Below are positions 47,601 through 58,700 of a DNA stretch of 64,000 nt, piece after piece. The first letter of the stretch is position 1; the number at the start of each line of letters is the position of its first letter. This DNA is from Linum tenue. Lineage: Eukaryota > Streptophyta > Magnoliopsida > Malpighiales > Linaceae. The DNA is taken from assembly GCA_946122785.1 (NCBI GenBank), contig CAMGYJ010000011.1, positions 15,376,001-15,440,000 of the forward strand, read 5' to 3'. Made by a program: the position numbers and the translations under genes. A model generated the notes under the pieces. That model saw only the letters and a program-made list of their open reading frames with translations. It had not been told where the DNA came from and ran no database searches.

Positions 47601-48251
47601 GGAAGGAAAGAAACGCTCACATGTTCAATGGAGCAAAAATCGCCGAAGAGGAGATACCTATGAGATCAAAGTACCTGTTATCGGACTATAAACAACACCA
47701 AAAGAAGGCTGAAGAACCCCCTAGGGTGGCTTCAAGGTGACAATGGCAACAACCGGAGTTGGGAAAAATTTCAATGTGTAGTGATGCGGGTATTCTACCT
47801 GGCGGGGGGGGGGGGGGGGGCTGGTTTGGGAGTGGTGTTCCGAGATGAGGGTGGAAACTTCCTGCTCGCGGCGGCTAAGAAGATTAAGGGCTCCTTGAAT
47901 GTGGAGATGGCGGAGGCCTTAGCGGCAGAGATGGGGGCTCAGTTGGCTCATCAGTTCAGTTTCATGGACATTGAGATGGAGATGGATTGCTTGATGGTGG
48001 TTCACAGACTACAAAACCCGAATGCGACTAAGGATGAAGTAGGGGTGGTTTGCAGAAATACTTGTCGACAGCTAGAGATGATGGGGCTGAAAGCCATTAG
48101 GCACATAAGCAGAGATGCTAACAAAGCAGCACATCTAATGGCGCATGCAGAGACTAGGTGGAATGAGCTGATTATTTGGGTGGAGAGACCTCCGGTTTAT
48201 TTAGTTGATCATCTACAGCTGGATAATGTAACCACGGTGCCTGATCAATAA
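44692..48251 (+). pseudogene. LINE ORF2, RT core deleted
   Basis: The endonuclease domain starts MRILSYNCHGLGSKRAVRGL and includes LYGGDFNQILSSVEKRGGRS and the SRSDYRPI motif near 45360. The RT fingers (RKAPGADGMPVMFFHKYWGI) end at IPKTKKPVSPKVFRA. The next sense block is FDKSEVSFSPNVTTHQSLEV, so the stretch with the catalytic FADD/YADD box has been deleted at about 46225-46250. A zinc-binding domain (VPPKVKHIMWKFMREILPVG) and RNase H (GLGVVFRDEGGNFLLAA to HISRDANKAAHLMAHA) follow. A run of about 18 G lies at 47803-47820. At least seven stops are seen. Confidence 0.85.
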
Positions 48252-48289
48252 AAGTTCATACAGATTTCAGTCAAAGAAAAAAAAGGGCT

Positions 48290-50190
48290 ACGGCTATTTC
48301 TCATAGCTCGGCCTTTAGCAACGGTCACTGAACCGTCACCAAACACCTGCAATTCCGTCACTAATTTTCCAGATGGTCGGCTGGGGGCGAATCAATGATT
48401 AGAACTCCGGATGGTTGATGAATGGTGGTCTTGCGAATTTGCGATGTGAAAGGCGGCGAAGCTGGTGGGAGGAGAAGTCACCATTTTCTGGTCGGCGGTT
48501 GTGGGAGGAGAAGAGGAGAGTGGTGAAGAGCTTGCGGAGAAGTGAGGACTGAGAAGGGGAGATTTCTTTTAGATTTTTCATTTTAATTTTAATTGTACTT
48601 TGATAAAAAAAATCTGATGTGTCAATGATGTGGCGCCTATGTGGTTGTCACGTCACCACTTTAACAATCAAAGATAATTTTTGACCGCCACGTAGGACTC
48701 ACTTAATGGAATTAGACGGCAAGTGACCAAACATGACATAAACGTGTAGTATTGGTGACTAACTTAAATGGTTTTTGATTCGGGTGGCTAAAGTGTTATA
48801 AATACGTAATATGGGTGACCAAGTTTGTAATTCACCCTTAACAAAACACATGATTCGACCAACATAGCGATTTGGAAGGCCCATCTCTTTGAGGGTATTA
48901 CTAACACCTCACCTTAATCTATTATACACCTAATTCTAGTCAATTTTCATCACAATTCCCTCCTAGATTATCAAAATCTTGTTAGCGTTTTGAGCCCTCT
49001 AAAACAAAACTCCTCGAAGTTGGGGCGATTAATGAGCCTCTGCATAAATGGTTTAAGCCAAATGCTGTTGGCCTCTGCAATATGTGTCATGGATATTGTT
49101 GGGAATAAACCTCGAGAGTCAACAACACTTCTTATAAACTAAGCCTGCCAGACATTGGTTTCTACTCAACAAATGCTTTGTGAGTTTATGTATGTCGGAG
49201 ATAAGAAAGAGCTGTAGCATATTTTGGATTTCTTGGCGTAGAATAGCTCCATCTGGTAATCTGGTATTCGATAACATAAGTCAAAAGCTGACACTACATG
49301 TGTAACTAACCAATGTATGAGTAGGGGGTAATTGTCATACGATTTAGTTTGGGGAGCAATGTGTAATTAGTGTGGTGTGACATATAAATAGGGATGTGTT
49401 GTTAGGAGAAAGGTATCGAATATCAATTACAGAAATTCCTTTGTTCTTTCCCTGTCTTCCTCTCTGCTTCTTCTCCTTCCCTATCTCTGCATTTCTTCAT
49501 CTTCTTCTCCAATCCCTAACTCTCTTCTCAAACCCTTCTCCTCTTCTCTTCAATTCCAGTGTCCTATTCAGAATTCGCCAAGACTCCAATTCCTCCTACC
49601 CAGGATGTTTCAATATGATTAACACATTTTCACCAAACTATATCTGTGCTGTTTAATAATCCAGAATACAGAGGTCAATGGGAAATTGGTCTGCCTAAGT
49701 ACGTACACAATACTACCTACGAAAGCGACGAGGCCGCGATTCCACAAGGGCCGGTAACCCTCCCAGATTTCAAAACATCGCTTTCTGCAGTTTCCTCAGC
49801 TACTGCTATAAAACACCACCCCACACATGGCTGTCGACGTAGCAATTACCAAAGTCAGAGCTTTGGACCGTTCCCTGTGATCATATCCTTCCTGGACGTT
49901 AACAACTTTCATTCATCAGCAACAAACAGAGTTGGTCACCCAACACATAAACCCCAAGGGTTGTTTGGCACATGTTATTTTGAGAATATCAAACTCTGAA
50001 CTCTGACCAGAAACTTCAATAATATATGCAATCCTTGTGGTGCTCATCGTTACAAAGAGTCCCCTACGTCCTACAAACCATTGTGATTACTTTAAGAAGA
50101 ATACATGACTCCCAAACAAAACCCTTTTCCGTCCTATAATTTCCACCATCTTACAGCTGCTGACTCGTTCTTCCGACACTAACTCCACCC
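48290..50190. other. Intergenic DNA with transposon pieces
   Basis: 48290-48365 is the right part of the element split by the LINE. 48570-48840 reads like one terminal repeat of a MULE (ending GTAATTCACCCTTA) with no partner found. 49098-49650 may be a copia solo LTR: TGTTGGGAATAAACC start, TATAAATAGG at 49383-49392, CT-rich leader. These are pattern-level calls. Confidence 0.35.
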
Positions 50191-50198
50191 TATATAAA
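50191..50198 (+). promoter_or_regulatory. TATA box of LTPG gene 4
   Basis: TATATAAA 106 bp before the start codon. Confidence 0.7.
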
Positions 50199-50303
50199 CC
50201 ATTCTACAGAAACATTTCACTATGATCCACTTCTCACCACTCCACCGAAAATAAAACAACATTTCTTCTTCCAGATTCTCTGAATACACTCAAGCACGAA
50301 ACA

Positions 50304-51047
50304 ATGTCTACCACAAGAACCACAGCATTGAGTATGGGCATCGTGTTGCTTACCGTGCAGCTTCTATGGGCTGGTGGATCCAGTGCTCAGTCGTTGGACT
50401 GCTCGACAGTGCTCGCCAGCTTGACCCCCTGCCTCGGTTACATCAGCGGCAGTGACTCCAGTCCCAACAAGACCTGCTGCAGCCAGCTCGACAAAGTTGT
50501 TCGCTTATCGCCCCTGTGCTTGTGCCAGCTTCTCAGTGGCGGTGGCTCTTCGTTTGGCATCCCTGGTTTCAATCAGACACGGGCTCTGGAGTTGCCTGCT
50601 GCTTGTAATGTCCAGACTCCACCTGTGAGCAGCTGCAATGGCAAGATACCGAGCTAGCTCGCTCTCTCCTCTCTTCTTGGTTACTATTATATTTACTACC
50701 TGAAAGAATTTAACACATGAAAGATTGGTTTGCTAACTTTGAACAATAAACTTCTGCCTGCAGCTGCTTCCCCAAGTGCGTCCCCTGGGGGAAGCCCAGT
50801 ACCACTCACTCCGAGTTCTCGAGGTAGGCATGGTGCTTTTCCCCCCAATCGCAAGTGAATTTCTTTTCCCTTTTTCTCTCGACCAAGTCTTTCTTACTTT
50901 GGAATGGAATTGTTTGCAGAAGGATTAGGAGGTGCGCCCGGAACTAGTAGCTCAGATGGGAGCTCAATCAAGGCGCCAACGTCTTTGCTGCTCTTCTTCT
51001 TCATCACGGCAGCCTCATATTGTTATTCTGCCTCCATGAGATACTGA
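50304..51047 (+). CDS. GPI-anchored lipid transfer protein, LTPG type (gene 4), GC-AG intron
   Basis: Exons 50304-50640, 50764-50823 and 50920-51047, giving 174 aa. Signal peptide MSTTRTTALSMGIVLLTVQL. Eight cysteines: LDCSTVLASLTPC, KTCC, LCLC, PAAC, SSC. The linker is AASPSASPGGSPVPLTPSSR and the hydrophobic end APTSLLLFFFITAASYCYSA fits a GPI signal. No GT donor fits the first intron. A GC donor (AATG|GCAAGA at 50641) gives the phase 1 junction and the C-N-A-A-S-P sequence usual in the family. Intron 2 is GT-AG. Unspliced, the frame stops at 50655-50657 after 117 aa without an anchor. Confidence 0.9.
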
Positions 51048-52532
51048 TGCTCTCCCTGATCAGAAAGCTTTCAGCCATTACTATATTATCATGTAACATA
51101 TGCGCAAGATTGAATAACTGAGGTATTATTGCCAGGACTGTGTTAGTTATTTGTGTATGCGAATCATGTAAGAATTAGAAGTTTCCATATCTACATGAGA
51201 AGGCTAATTCCAGGGATGATTGCATGTTTGTACTCTGCCACCACTAACACATACTACTGATTGATATACATTGTTTCTTGCTAATTAAGCAACTAAAAAG
51301 ATAAAGTATGAATGAACCTGCAAAGTGGTGAATTACTGTCTTATTGTATCGAAGGTAAAAGCCTACAGAAAGGTAAAAAGAATCCACCAGTTAGTTAGCA
51401 ATATGATCAACCTACTTACACCCGAAGCAACCTTGACAAAGATGAGAAATGACAAATACAGGGAAAACAGGAGAGGGAGTAAAGAACCCACCTCCTGCAA
51501 TGCAACCAAGTGATTGCCACTGGAGGAGATTGATAAACACCCGACAGCATCTGTCCTTGATGACATATTCACATGATTAGGCAATAAATTATCCACATCT
51601 TTGTGGATTGTGATGATAGCCTGATACAGCTTCTGATATCGTCTCTGTTCCAAATAGAAATGAAAGCAAAAAGCTCAATCAATTAGCTGAGACATATAGT
51701 TCTAGATTGCTCAAACACATTAAACCAGGAGTGTGTAATTTTGATAAATAGTGTCCATCAAGTAGGTGGTAGAAATAAGAAATTGTAGCTGCAGTGAAGA
51801 AGTCTTGGCCGGACTGTGTCCCAGTAAACAAGTACAGGAGAATTCAAATTTTTGCTTTATCATAGCATGAACCTGGATTTCATAGCTCTAAGGGCAAGTA
51901 GACTACATACAGGTGGCCAATTCAACAAGTAAATTAACCAACATTCTAATCCACCATTGTAGAGCTATGTATCTAACAAACAGCGTCCCTCCTACAATTA
52001 GATCAGGGCACCACTCAAACCACTGATAAATAACTTAAGTTAGATTCAACAACTATGCACCAAAGGCCACAGTCAGGATTTCTGTGGATCAAGTAGCCGC
52101 TGCCTGATAATCATAGATTTCGGGACCCCTAATTTCAAGCGAATCATTATGTTCTTAGAGCAGAATCCAAACATATGTGAAAAAGAGTTGCCCCAAAGGA
52201 TAACTTGAGAAAAAAGCTCTACTGAATATAGAGTATACACCGCAAACCAATTCCAGTGTTCAAACGCGAAACACTAACAATCTCACTCAACTGATCTTTT
52301 CCTGAAGCGACCCTTGTGGGGTGAATCAAGTTCTCATACAACTTGAAATTCAGCCATAAATATTGGAACCTGGATCCACCACCACCATGCACACCTCAAA
52401 TAAACATCAAGTGTATTCCATCAATCGTAGATGGGAAAAACAATAGCTAATCATCACCAGAGCTCACACAGATCTTGATTACTGTATGTTTTACAGAACA
52501 AAGATACGAACTTTCAACATTGATGCACGTTT
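51048..52532. other. Spacer between convergent LTPG gene 4 and CDC73
   Basis: Holds both 3' UTRs. On the minus strand 51642-51491 looks like a possible exon: acceptor TTTGGAACAG, 50 codons reading RRYQKLYQAIITIHKDVDNL and on to SGNHLVALQE, then a donor-like GGAG|GTGGGT. I do not recognise it. It could be an alternative 3' exon of CDC73 or a remnant of a lost gene. Confidence 0.35.
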
Positions 52533-53939
52533 TCAAGAATGTGATCGTGAGCGCACAAATTCTTCCAGTCTGTCCCACACCTCCAATGCAGCTGCCCTGT
52601 CCTGATGCCTCTTGTTCTTACTAATCTGCAAGTTCAATAATTTTACAAATCCCATTGTCAAGACACAATCTAGAAGTAAACAGAGATGCTTGCAAAGAAC
52701 AAACGACAGCTCACCGAGATAATCTTCACATTCCACTGTTTCACAGTTTTAGCAGACTCTATGCTGTCATCTTCGAATCGCATGAAGAAACCAATAACTG
52801 CATTACCAAAAGTAAGCACAACAAGGTCAGTAGTTAGTAAACCAATTCACTTTTAACGAAAGATGGCACTGTCAAAGAATCCTCCATATGTAGTACTTAC
52901 TGTTATTAAAAATCTCCACATGATCCTTGTAAGGCCAATCCTTGAACTGCCATTCCTTCCCCAGCACAAAAACCGCCACAACCCGGTCCCAATCATCAGA
53001 CTTTAGGGAAGAAGGTTTATCCCTAACCTCATAAGCAGTCATCACCTTGTTCCTATCAGTGCTAAACTTCTTTTGCACAGTCACGCACTCTGGTTTCGCC
53101 CCTTTCATTTGCTTCACCTTCACATCCGTAGGTATGTAAATCCCATCCTCCAGGAACTCCTTAACATTGTAAATAGTTATCAAAGTCTGGAACGCGCTAG
53201 GAACCAAGATGATAGGCACTCCTTCCCCAATTTTCCCTCTTAGTTTCGGCTTCATCCCTGAATCGTTATCATCGCCATAGCCAGCCCCCCTGTCATCATT
53301 CAATCTGCTGCTCTTAGACACCAACCCATCTTTCCTCTGCTGCGATTCAATCCTCTGCCGCTCATCTTCCCTCTTCATCGAGGAATCCAATACGCTGTAG
53401 AAATCCTTTTTCTTACACTGCAGCAGAGACTCCCGATCCTTCAATGGCCTCTCCATCGAGCAGATCACTGACAAGATATCCTTCACTTCACCATTCTGAT
53501 CAGTATCCATCTCCTCGACGGCGGCATCATTAAGGGGGTCGAAATTGGGGGCGTCATAATAATCGTGACCTAGATTTCTAGCCGAATTAGGGTTTTGCTC
53601 TTGCGGCCGCAGGTATGATGGAGGGAAAACGACGGCGTCGGAATCGGCGATTACCCCCTTCAAGTAGTCAAGAAGCGGCTTCCGGTCGACTAAACTGATG
53701 TAGGGAACGCCATGGGCGCGGCAGCTCTGGAGATAGTCGGTGTGCTTGAGATTCGCGCACTGGAGAAAATGGACCAGCGTTTCGAGGGTGTAGAGGTTGC
53801 CTTCTCTGGAACGGTACGCTGTTTCGGCGGAGCAAGGGAAGGAGTAATCGGAGCCGAAGCGGAACTGGCCGTTAACGCGGACGATCTTGTTCAGGTCGTC
53901 CTTCATGGTGTATTCACGGAGAACTGAAAGAGGATCCAT
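52533..53939 (-). CDS. CDC73: CDC73/parafibromin, Paf1 complex subunit
   Basis: CDC73 (PHP in Arabidopsis) is a nuclear subunit of the Paf1 complex on elongating RNA polymerase II, promoting histone modification and, in Arabidopsis, expression of flowering repressors. Minus-strand exons 53939-52901, 52797-52715 and 52625-52533, GT-AG introns in phases 1 and 0, giving 404 aa. The N-terminal domain starts MDPLSVLREYTMKDDLNKIV. The C-terminal Ras-like domain starts near GEGVPIILVPSAFQTLITIY and continues across the introns through IIGFFMRFEDDSIESAKTVK to the end KNKRHQDRAAALEVWDRLEE. Length and ends match the plant family. The gene looks intact. Confidence 0.95.
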
Positions 53940-54587
53940 TCTGAGTGTAGAGCTGAAGAAGGGTTACTTTGTTAAGAGATCTCCGTAGGTTTGAAATTTG
54001 AATATGTCGCCGATGACAATGTTGGGAGGTTGACGACGGAGTTGCAGCCGGCGATGCTGCCGTCACTGTGAGCTAAACGGGGCTATTCGAGCTTTGAGTG
54101 GGTGATGTGGGAATTTGGAATCGGAGGAGAAATAATATGCGACATATAAAGAATCTTTGGGCCTAGTTCGTTTTGGGCTAGGTGAGCACTGTCTAAATCG
54201 GACTATGGATAACAATTTGAGGGTCGTTTGATCTCATGAATGAATGATAATAATTTTTTTTTCTCTTATAGGGTGACAATATATGTATACTCCCACCCGG
54301 GATAGAGATCCTAACCAGTAGTCTCGGTATAAAGAACCAATAGTTTCGGTATAAAGAACCCGTTGTTTCGGTAGCAGACGAGCTTCCTGCCGGCAAGCGT
54401 TCGGGAATACATTGATAGAAAAATCATATCCTTTCGTTCTTACCCGTCGTGCACCTAACCTCTGTGCTTTTCTCTCCGCATCCTTCTTGCACCCACTCTC
54501 GCTCCTTTCGTTCATGCATCACACCTGTGATGCACTCACTCTACCTCGAAGTTGTGATTGTTAGAATTGTATTTGTTGAATACATGT
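53940..54587. other. CDC73 promoter region and flank
   Basis: No TATA box is obvious. AGCCCAAAACGAACTAGGCCC on the minus strand near 54160-54180 contains GGCCC, a possible site II element. The rest shows nothing clear. Confidence 0.35.
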
Positions 54588-54595
54588 ATTGTGCA

Positions 54596-55404
54596 CAGGG
54601 TTCAAGAAGGCGCGCCTAGGCGCACGCCTAGGCTCAATTAGGCGCTAGGCGGTGGAGGATCGCCTTGACTTGGCCAAAGGCGTTGTAAAAGGCGCTCGTA
54701 GCGATTAGTAGGTAGGAATAGCGTTTAGTTTGCGCCTAGTGGAGAGAAGGCGTGCCTGGGCGTTCCTGGGCGAGCTTAGGCGGTTAAACCCAATACTCTT
54801 CGTTTTGTCGTAGAAAATCAGAAAATTGTCTCTTGCCCTAGAAAATCAGAAACCCGGAAAGGGGATGACCATGCTATGTATGTATTCGTAGATGAGGATG
54901 AGGAATCATATTGTGCACCCTCGAGTACTGTTACAGATGCAATGGCGGGTGAACAGAGTGAGCTTTGCAGGAGTGCACGAGTGAGAGAGCTCCATGATGA
55001 AGAATTAGAGTCTGAAGAGGAGGAAGAGGAGGAGGATGGTGAGGAGATTGCTTTTGAGGATGATGAAGATGAAGTGGTGGCTGGACGTACCTACTTGGAT
55101 GATGAAGAATGAACATTTTCCTATGAACTTATTGACTATTGTTTAGTATTTCGACATTTTATAAACTTGTGATTCTAGGAAGTGGTCACTATTTGCTTGT
55201 TATTTGTTATTTTAAGTGTTTACTGTTAAGAACTAGGCATTGCTAATTTGGATTATATGAATTATTCCAGAAAACAAGAAATATTTGAGAACTTTTTCTA
55301 TTTATGCTCTGAACGCCTAGGCGCGCCTAGGCTACGCCTAATCAGGCAAGGCGCAAGTCAGGAGCCGAGCGCCTGCCTTACGCCTAGCGCCTTTTAGAAC
55401 CTTG
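54596..55404. mobile_element. hAT-superfamily element with GGCGCCTAGGCG termini, 809 bp
   Basis: Inverted ends CAGGGTTCAAGAAGGCGC (left) and, inward from the right, CAAGGTTCTAAAAGGCGC. A perfect 8-bp target duplication ATTGTGCA flanks it (54588-54595 and 55405-55412). Subterminal 100-bp zones are packed with GCGCCTAGGCG-type words in both orientations. A short acidic frame lies at 54876-55112. Confidence 0.93.
54876..55112 (+). pseudogene. Acidic C-terminal remnant of a hAT transposase (probable)
   Basis: 78 codons, including MAGEQSELCRSARVRELHDE, a run of glutamates, and ending AGRTYLDDEE. Plant hAT transposases often end in a similar acidic, low-complexity tail, so this is probably the 3' end of the transposase left after internal deletion. 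The catalytic and dimerisation domains are absent. Confidence 0.45.
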
Positions 55405-55466
55405 ATTGTGCACAATGCAATGTTTGGAAGTGCCAAAGTGTAAAACAATGCATGCATTGTTTTAGG

Positions 55467-55595
55467 TAGGTCCCACCCCACCCAGCGGTTTTGGTCCAAT
55501 TTTTTTTTTTTATAACCGCCCCCTAGGCCCGCGGTTTGGTCCAAAACCGCGCCCCCGACAAGCGGTTTTCGACCAAACCGCTGGGTGGGGTGGCG
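55467..55595. repeat. GC-rich inverted repeat
   Basis: ACCCCACCCAGCGGTTT near 55475 is matched in inverse by AAACCGCTGGGTGGGGT near 55576, with an inner region again made of ACCGC/GCGGT words and a T run at 55500-55512. It could be a small MITE. Confidence 0.6.
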
Positions 55596-55748
55596 GTTTT
55601 TGAAAAAGGGTGGTATTTTTGGAATTTTTTGGGGTTGGGTGGTATTTTTGGAATTTTTTTTTTAAACAGTGGTACTTTTGGATTTTTTCCTGTATTGTAT
55701 TTATCCTATTTCAAATATAGTTTTAGGGCGAAGGGAGAAGGACGAACA

Positions 55749-58700
55749 TCGAAAGGAGATGGGGTCAACCTGATGGACTGATAGCGGTAGGCCTATGAAG
55801 ACAATCAAGGACCGATGAACGTCGAAGAGCGTCAACCATGAAGTCCCGCCAAGCCCTCGGGCAGCTCGAGTACAGAAAAGAGACCAACGATATGAGGCTC
55901 CTTCCTCTAAGCTTGAGCCAGCCCACTACTCTAGGAGAAAGAACAGGCTCACCGGCGACGACTCATTTTTTAGGCTGAATCCAAGGATGAATTCCTTGTG
56001 CAGGATCCTCCCATGCAGACACGTAAAGATGTTGTTGTTTAGCGCCCTGCAAGCCAACGTCCATCACTGCGCAATGTGTCGGACTCGTCTCGTCCAACAA
56101 GTGTGGTTGACGCTACTAAACGACGAATGAGGAAAGGGGAGTATTCCCCGCAACTGCGGGTTAGTCCGGCTGCTGGCCCCAGGGTATGTACTATACTACT
56201 CCGAGGGAGACCAACCCCAATGGAAATCGTCAAAGGGTTGCTCGCGGGAGGAAGAGTGGGAAGATGGACAAGTGGAAGGAAGGCAAAGCTTCTCCGACCC
56301 AGGGGTCTATGACGACTGGATGATGAATCTCATTTGGTGCAAACTTCCCTAGTCGATTCCAAAGGGGCTTAAAACGGAAAGTGCTCTTTCTGATAACTAG
56401 GAGCCAGTAAACTCGGAGGTGATATTGTCAGCGGAAGGCAACAGACCCTATGAACTTAAATGGCGCATACCCACAAAAAATAGAAATGTGGGACGGCGCA
56501 CTCAAACCGGGAGGGTACACAAGGTGATCGAGGCCTTCAAATCCGGACTGTGACTCTGGTATGGGGAAAGGGCTTCATCAGCCTACAATTCCTGCAGTGA
56601 ACGAGAGGCTGGAGACGGTGGATGATGGTAATGAGGGGCTGCCTCATAATCTCAATGAATATGGATTCAATTTTGCTACTGGTGCTGGGAGGAAAAAAGT
56701 GTTCTAGAGGAGCTTGAGGGAGATATTGTTGAAAGTCCCACACCAAAAAAACAGTTTATGGAAGAGAAGGATGATGCCGATAAGGTGGAGAAAGCCAGCC
56801 TCGAATGTCCCCAGTCGGATAAATGAGATTTCTGGCTTGGAATGTAAGAGGAATTAGACCATCCCTCACATTCCAAACCACTTTCGTCTTTTTTCTCTTC
56901 CTGAAACAGGATCGAGCCGAAGAGTAGTCTCCCGTCGTATGCAGGGTTTAGGTTTTGATCTTTCTCATTGCTTCTTTGTTGAAGTGATTGATGCAACGGG
57001 CGGTTTAGTGGTACCTTGTCCCCCGAAGTTGATGCTTCGGTGTTTTTTCTTTCCAACTTCTGTAGTTGTGCCCAAATTAATGAAGTAAAATTTTCTTATG
57101 TTGTGATTTTTGTTTACATCAGTTGTAATGTTGCATTAAGAGCCACCCAGCTGGCTCAATTACGGGAAATCTGTGATATCATCCATCTCCCCTATGTTGT
57201 CATAGCCAATTTTAACACTACTCTTCATGAGAGTGAGAAAGATGGCAGTAATTCATGGAATGCTGCTCAATCTCTTAGCGTGCGCAATTTTGTCCAGGAC
57301 CTGGTTTTACATGACCCTGGTGACCAGGGTGATCCATTCACCTGGACGAACAGTCAGATGGGTGAGGCTTGTATTCGTGAGAGACTGGACAGAGCTCTGT
57401 GCTCCCATACCTGGTTCGATCATTACCCAGATACCTTGGTGAAGCATTTCACGCATCAATGATTGGATCATCGGGCTGTCCTCATTTCAGACAAGCCCTA
57501 TACTCAAAATTGTTGACCCCTGTTTCAATTTGATACTCGTTGGGCTGATAATCCGAAAGTCAAGGCTATGATGACTTATGTTTGGCAGGAGGAGATTCCA
57601 GGGACTTCTATGTTTCAACTTTGGGAACGTCTTAAAAAGCTTCGCCATTTGCTCTATGACTGGAGTAGGGTGGGTAGAACGAATTCCCTTCGCAATATTA
57701 GAACTCCCTAGGCTGAAATTGATACGATAAAATTAATCCATCCTATTGATTGGGATGTGGTTCGGCATTTGGAGATGGAGTTAAATCGCCAATGGGAGGC
57801 TGAGGAAGTCTACTGGCAGTAGAAATCTAGAGTCCGTTGGTTGAAGAAACGAGACAAAAATACATTGTATTTCCATATGGTGATGAGGACTAGGAGAAAA
57901 CGGAACTTCGTTTCTGACCTTAATTCGTAACGACAATGTGGATTGGATTACTGAGGAAAATGGGAAGGCAGACATTGCCTGCAATTTTTATCAGACTTTT
58001 TTCACCTTGGAGAATCAGGTGATGAACATGGTCGATCGGGTGGCTGATCATCCCATTGCCCAAAGTCTTACTCCATAAATGAATGTCAACCTCACGGTTG
58101 CAGTCCTTCCTCAAGAAGTGAGGAAAACGGTTTTCTCCATGGGTTCGAAGTAGGCACCAGGTTCTGATGGGTTCACTGGCAAATTCTTCAAAGCATTCTG
58201 GGATATTGTTGGTAGCTCGGTGATTGAAGATGTCTGCGCGTTCTTTGCATCGAGCAAGATGCTCCGTAGCTTCAATTATACTTGGTTGACGTTGATCCCC
58301 AAAGTGGATAATGTGGAGACCATGAGACAGCTTCGTCCTATCAGCTTGTGCCAGTTTGTGTGCAAAATTATTACGAAAATCATGGTTGAACGACTTACTT
58401 GTCTCTTACCACAAATCATCTTGGCTGGTCAAAATGCTTTTATCCGCGAATGACAAATAGTGGAGAACATCCTCCTTGGTCATGAGTTAATGCATTACTT
58501 GAAAATCAAAACGCGAGGCAAGAAAGGGTACATGGCTCTAAAGGTTGACATGGAAAAGGCCTATGATAGAGTCGAATAGCCATTTCTTCTTGCAGTTTTG
58601 GACAAGATGGGTTTTAACTCCATCTGGCGAGGATGGATTCATGAATGCCTCAAATCAATGTCGTTTTCGGTTCTCATGAATGGCACCCCTTCGGGCTACT

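Larger units (their letters stand above)
44012..48280 (+). mobile_element. L1-type LINE, 5'-truncated and internally deleted
   Basis: The order is ORF1 end, ORF2 with endonuclease, partial reverse transcriptase, zinc-binding domain and RNase H, then a short 3' UTR and A-rich end. AAAAGGGCT lies on both sides (44003-44011 and 48281-48289), a probable 9-bp target duplication overlapping the A tail. The copy is dead. Confidence 0.85.

Noticed and set aside
50641..50657. LTPG gene 4 ending at 50657 as the main product
   Set aside because: Two downstream exons with correct phases restore linker and GPI signal through a GC-AG intron.
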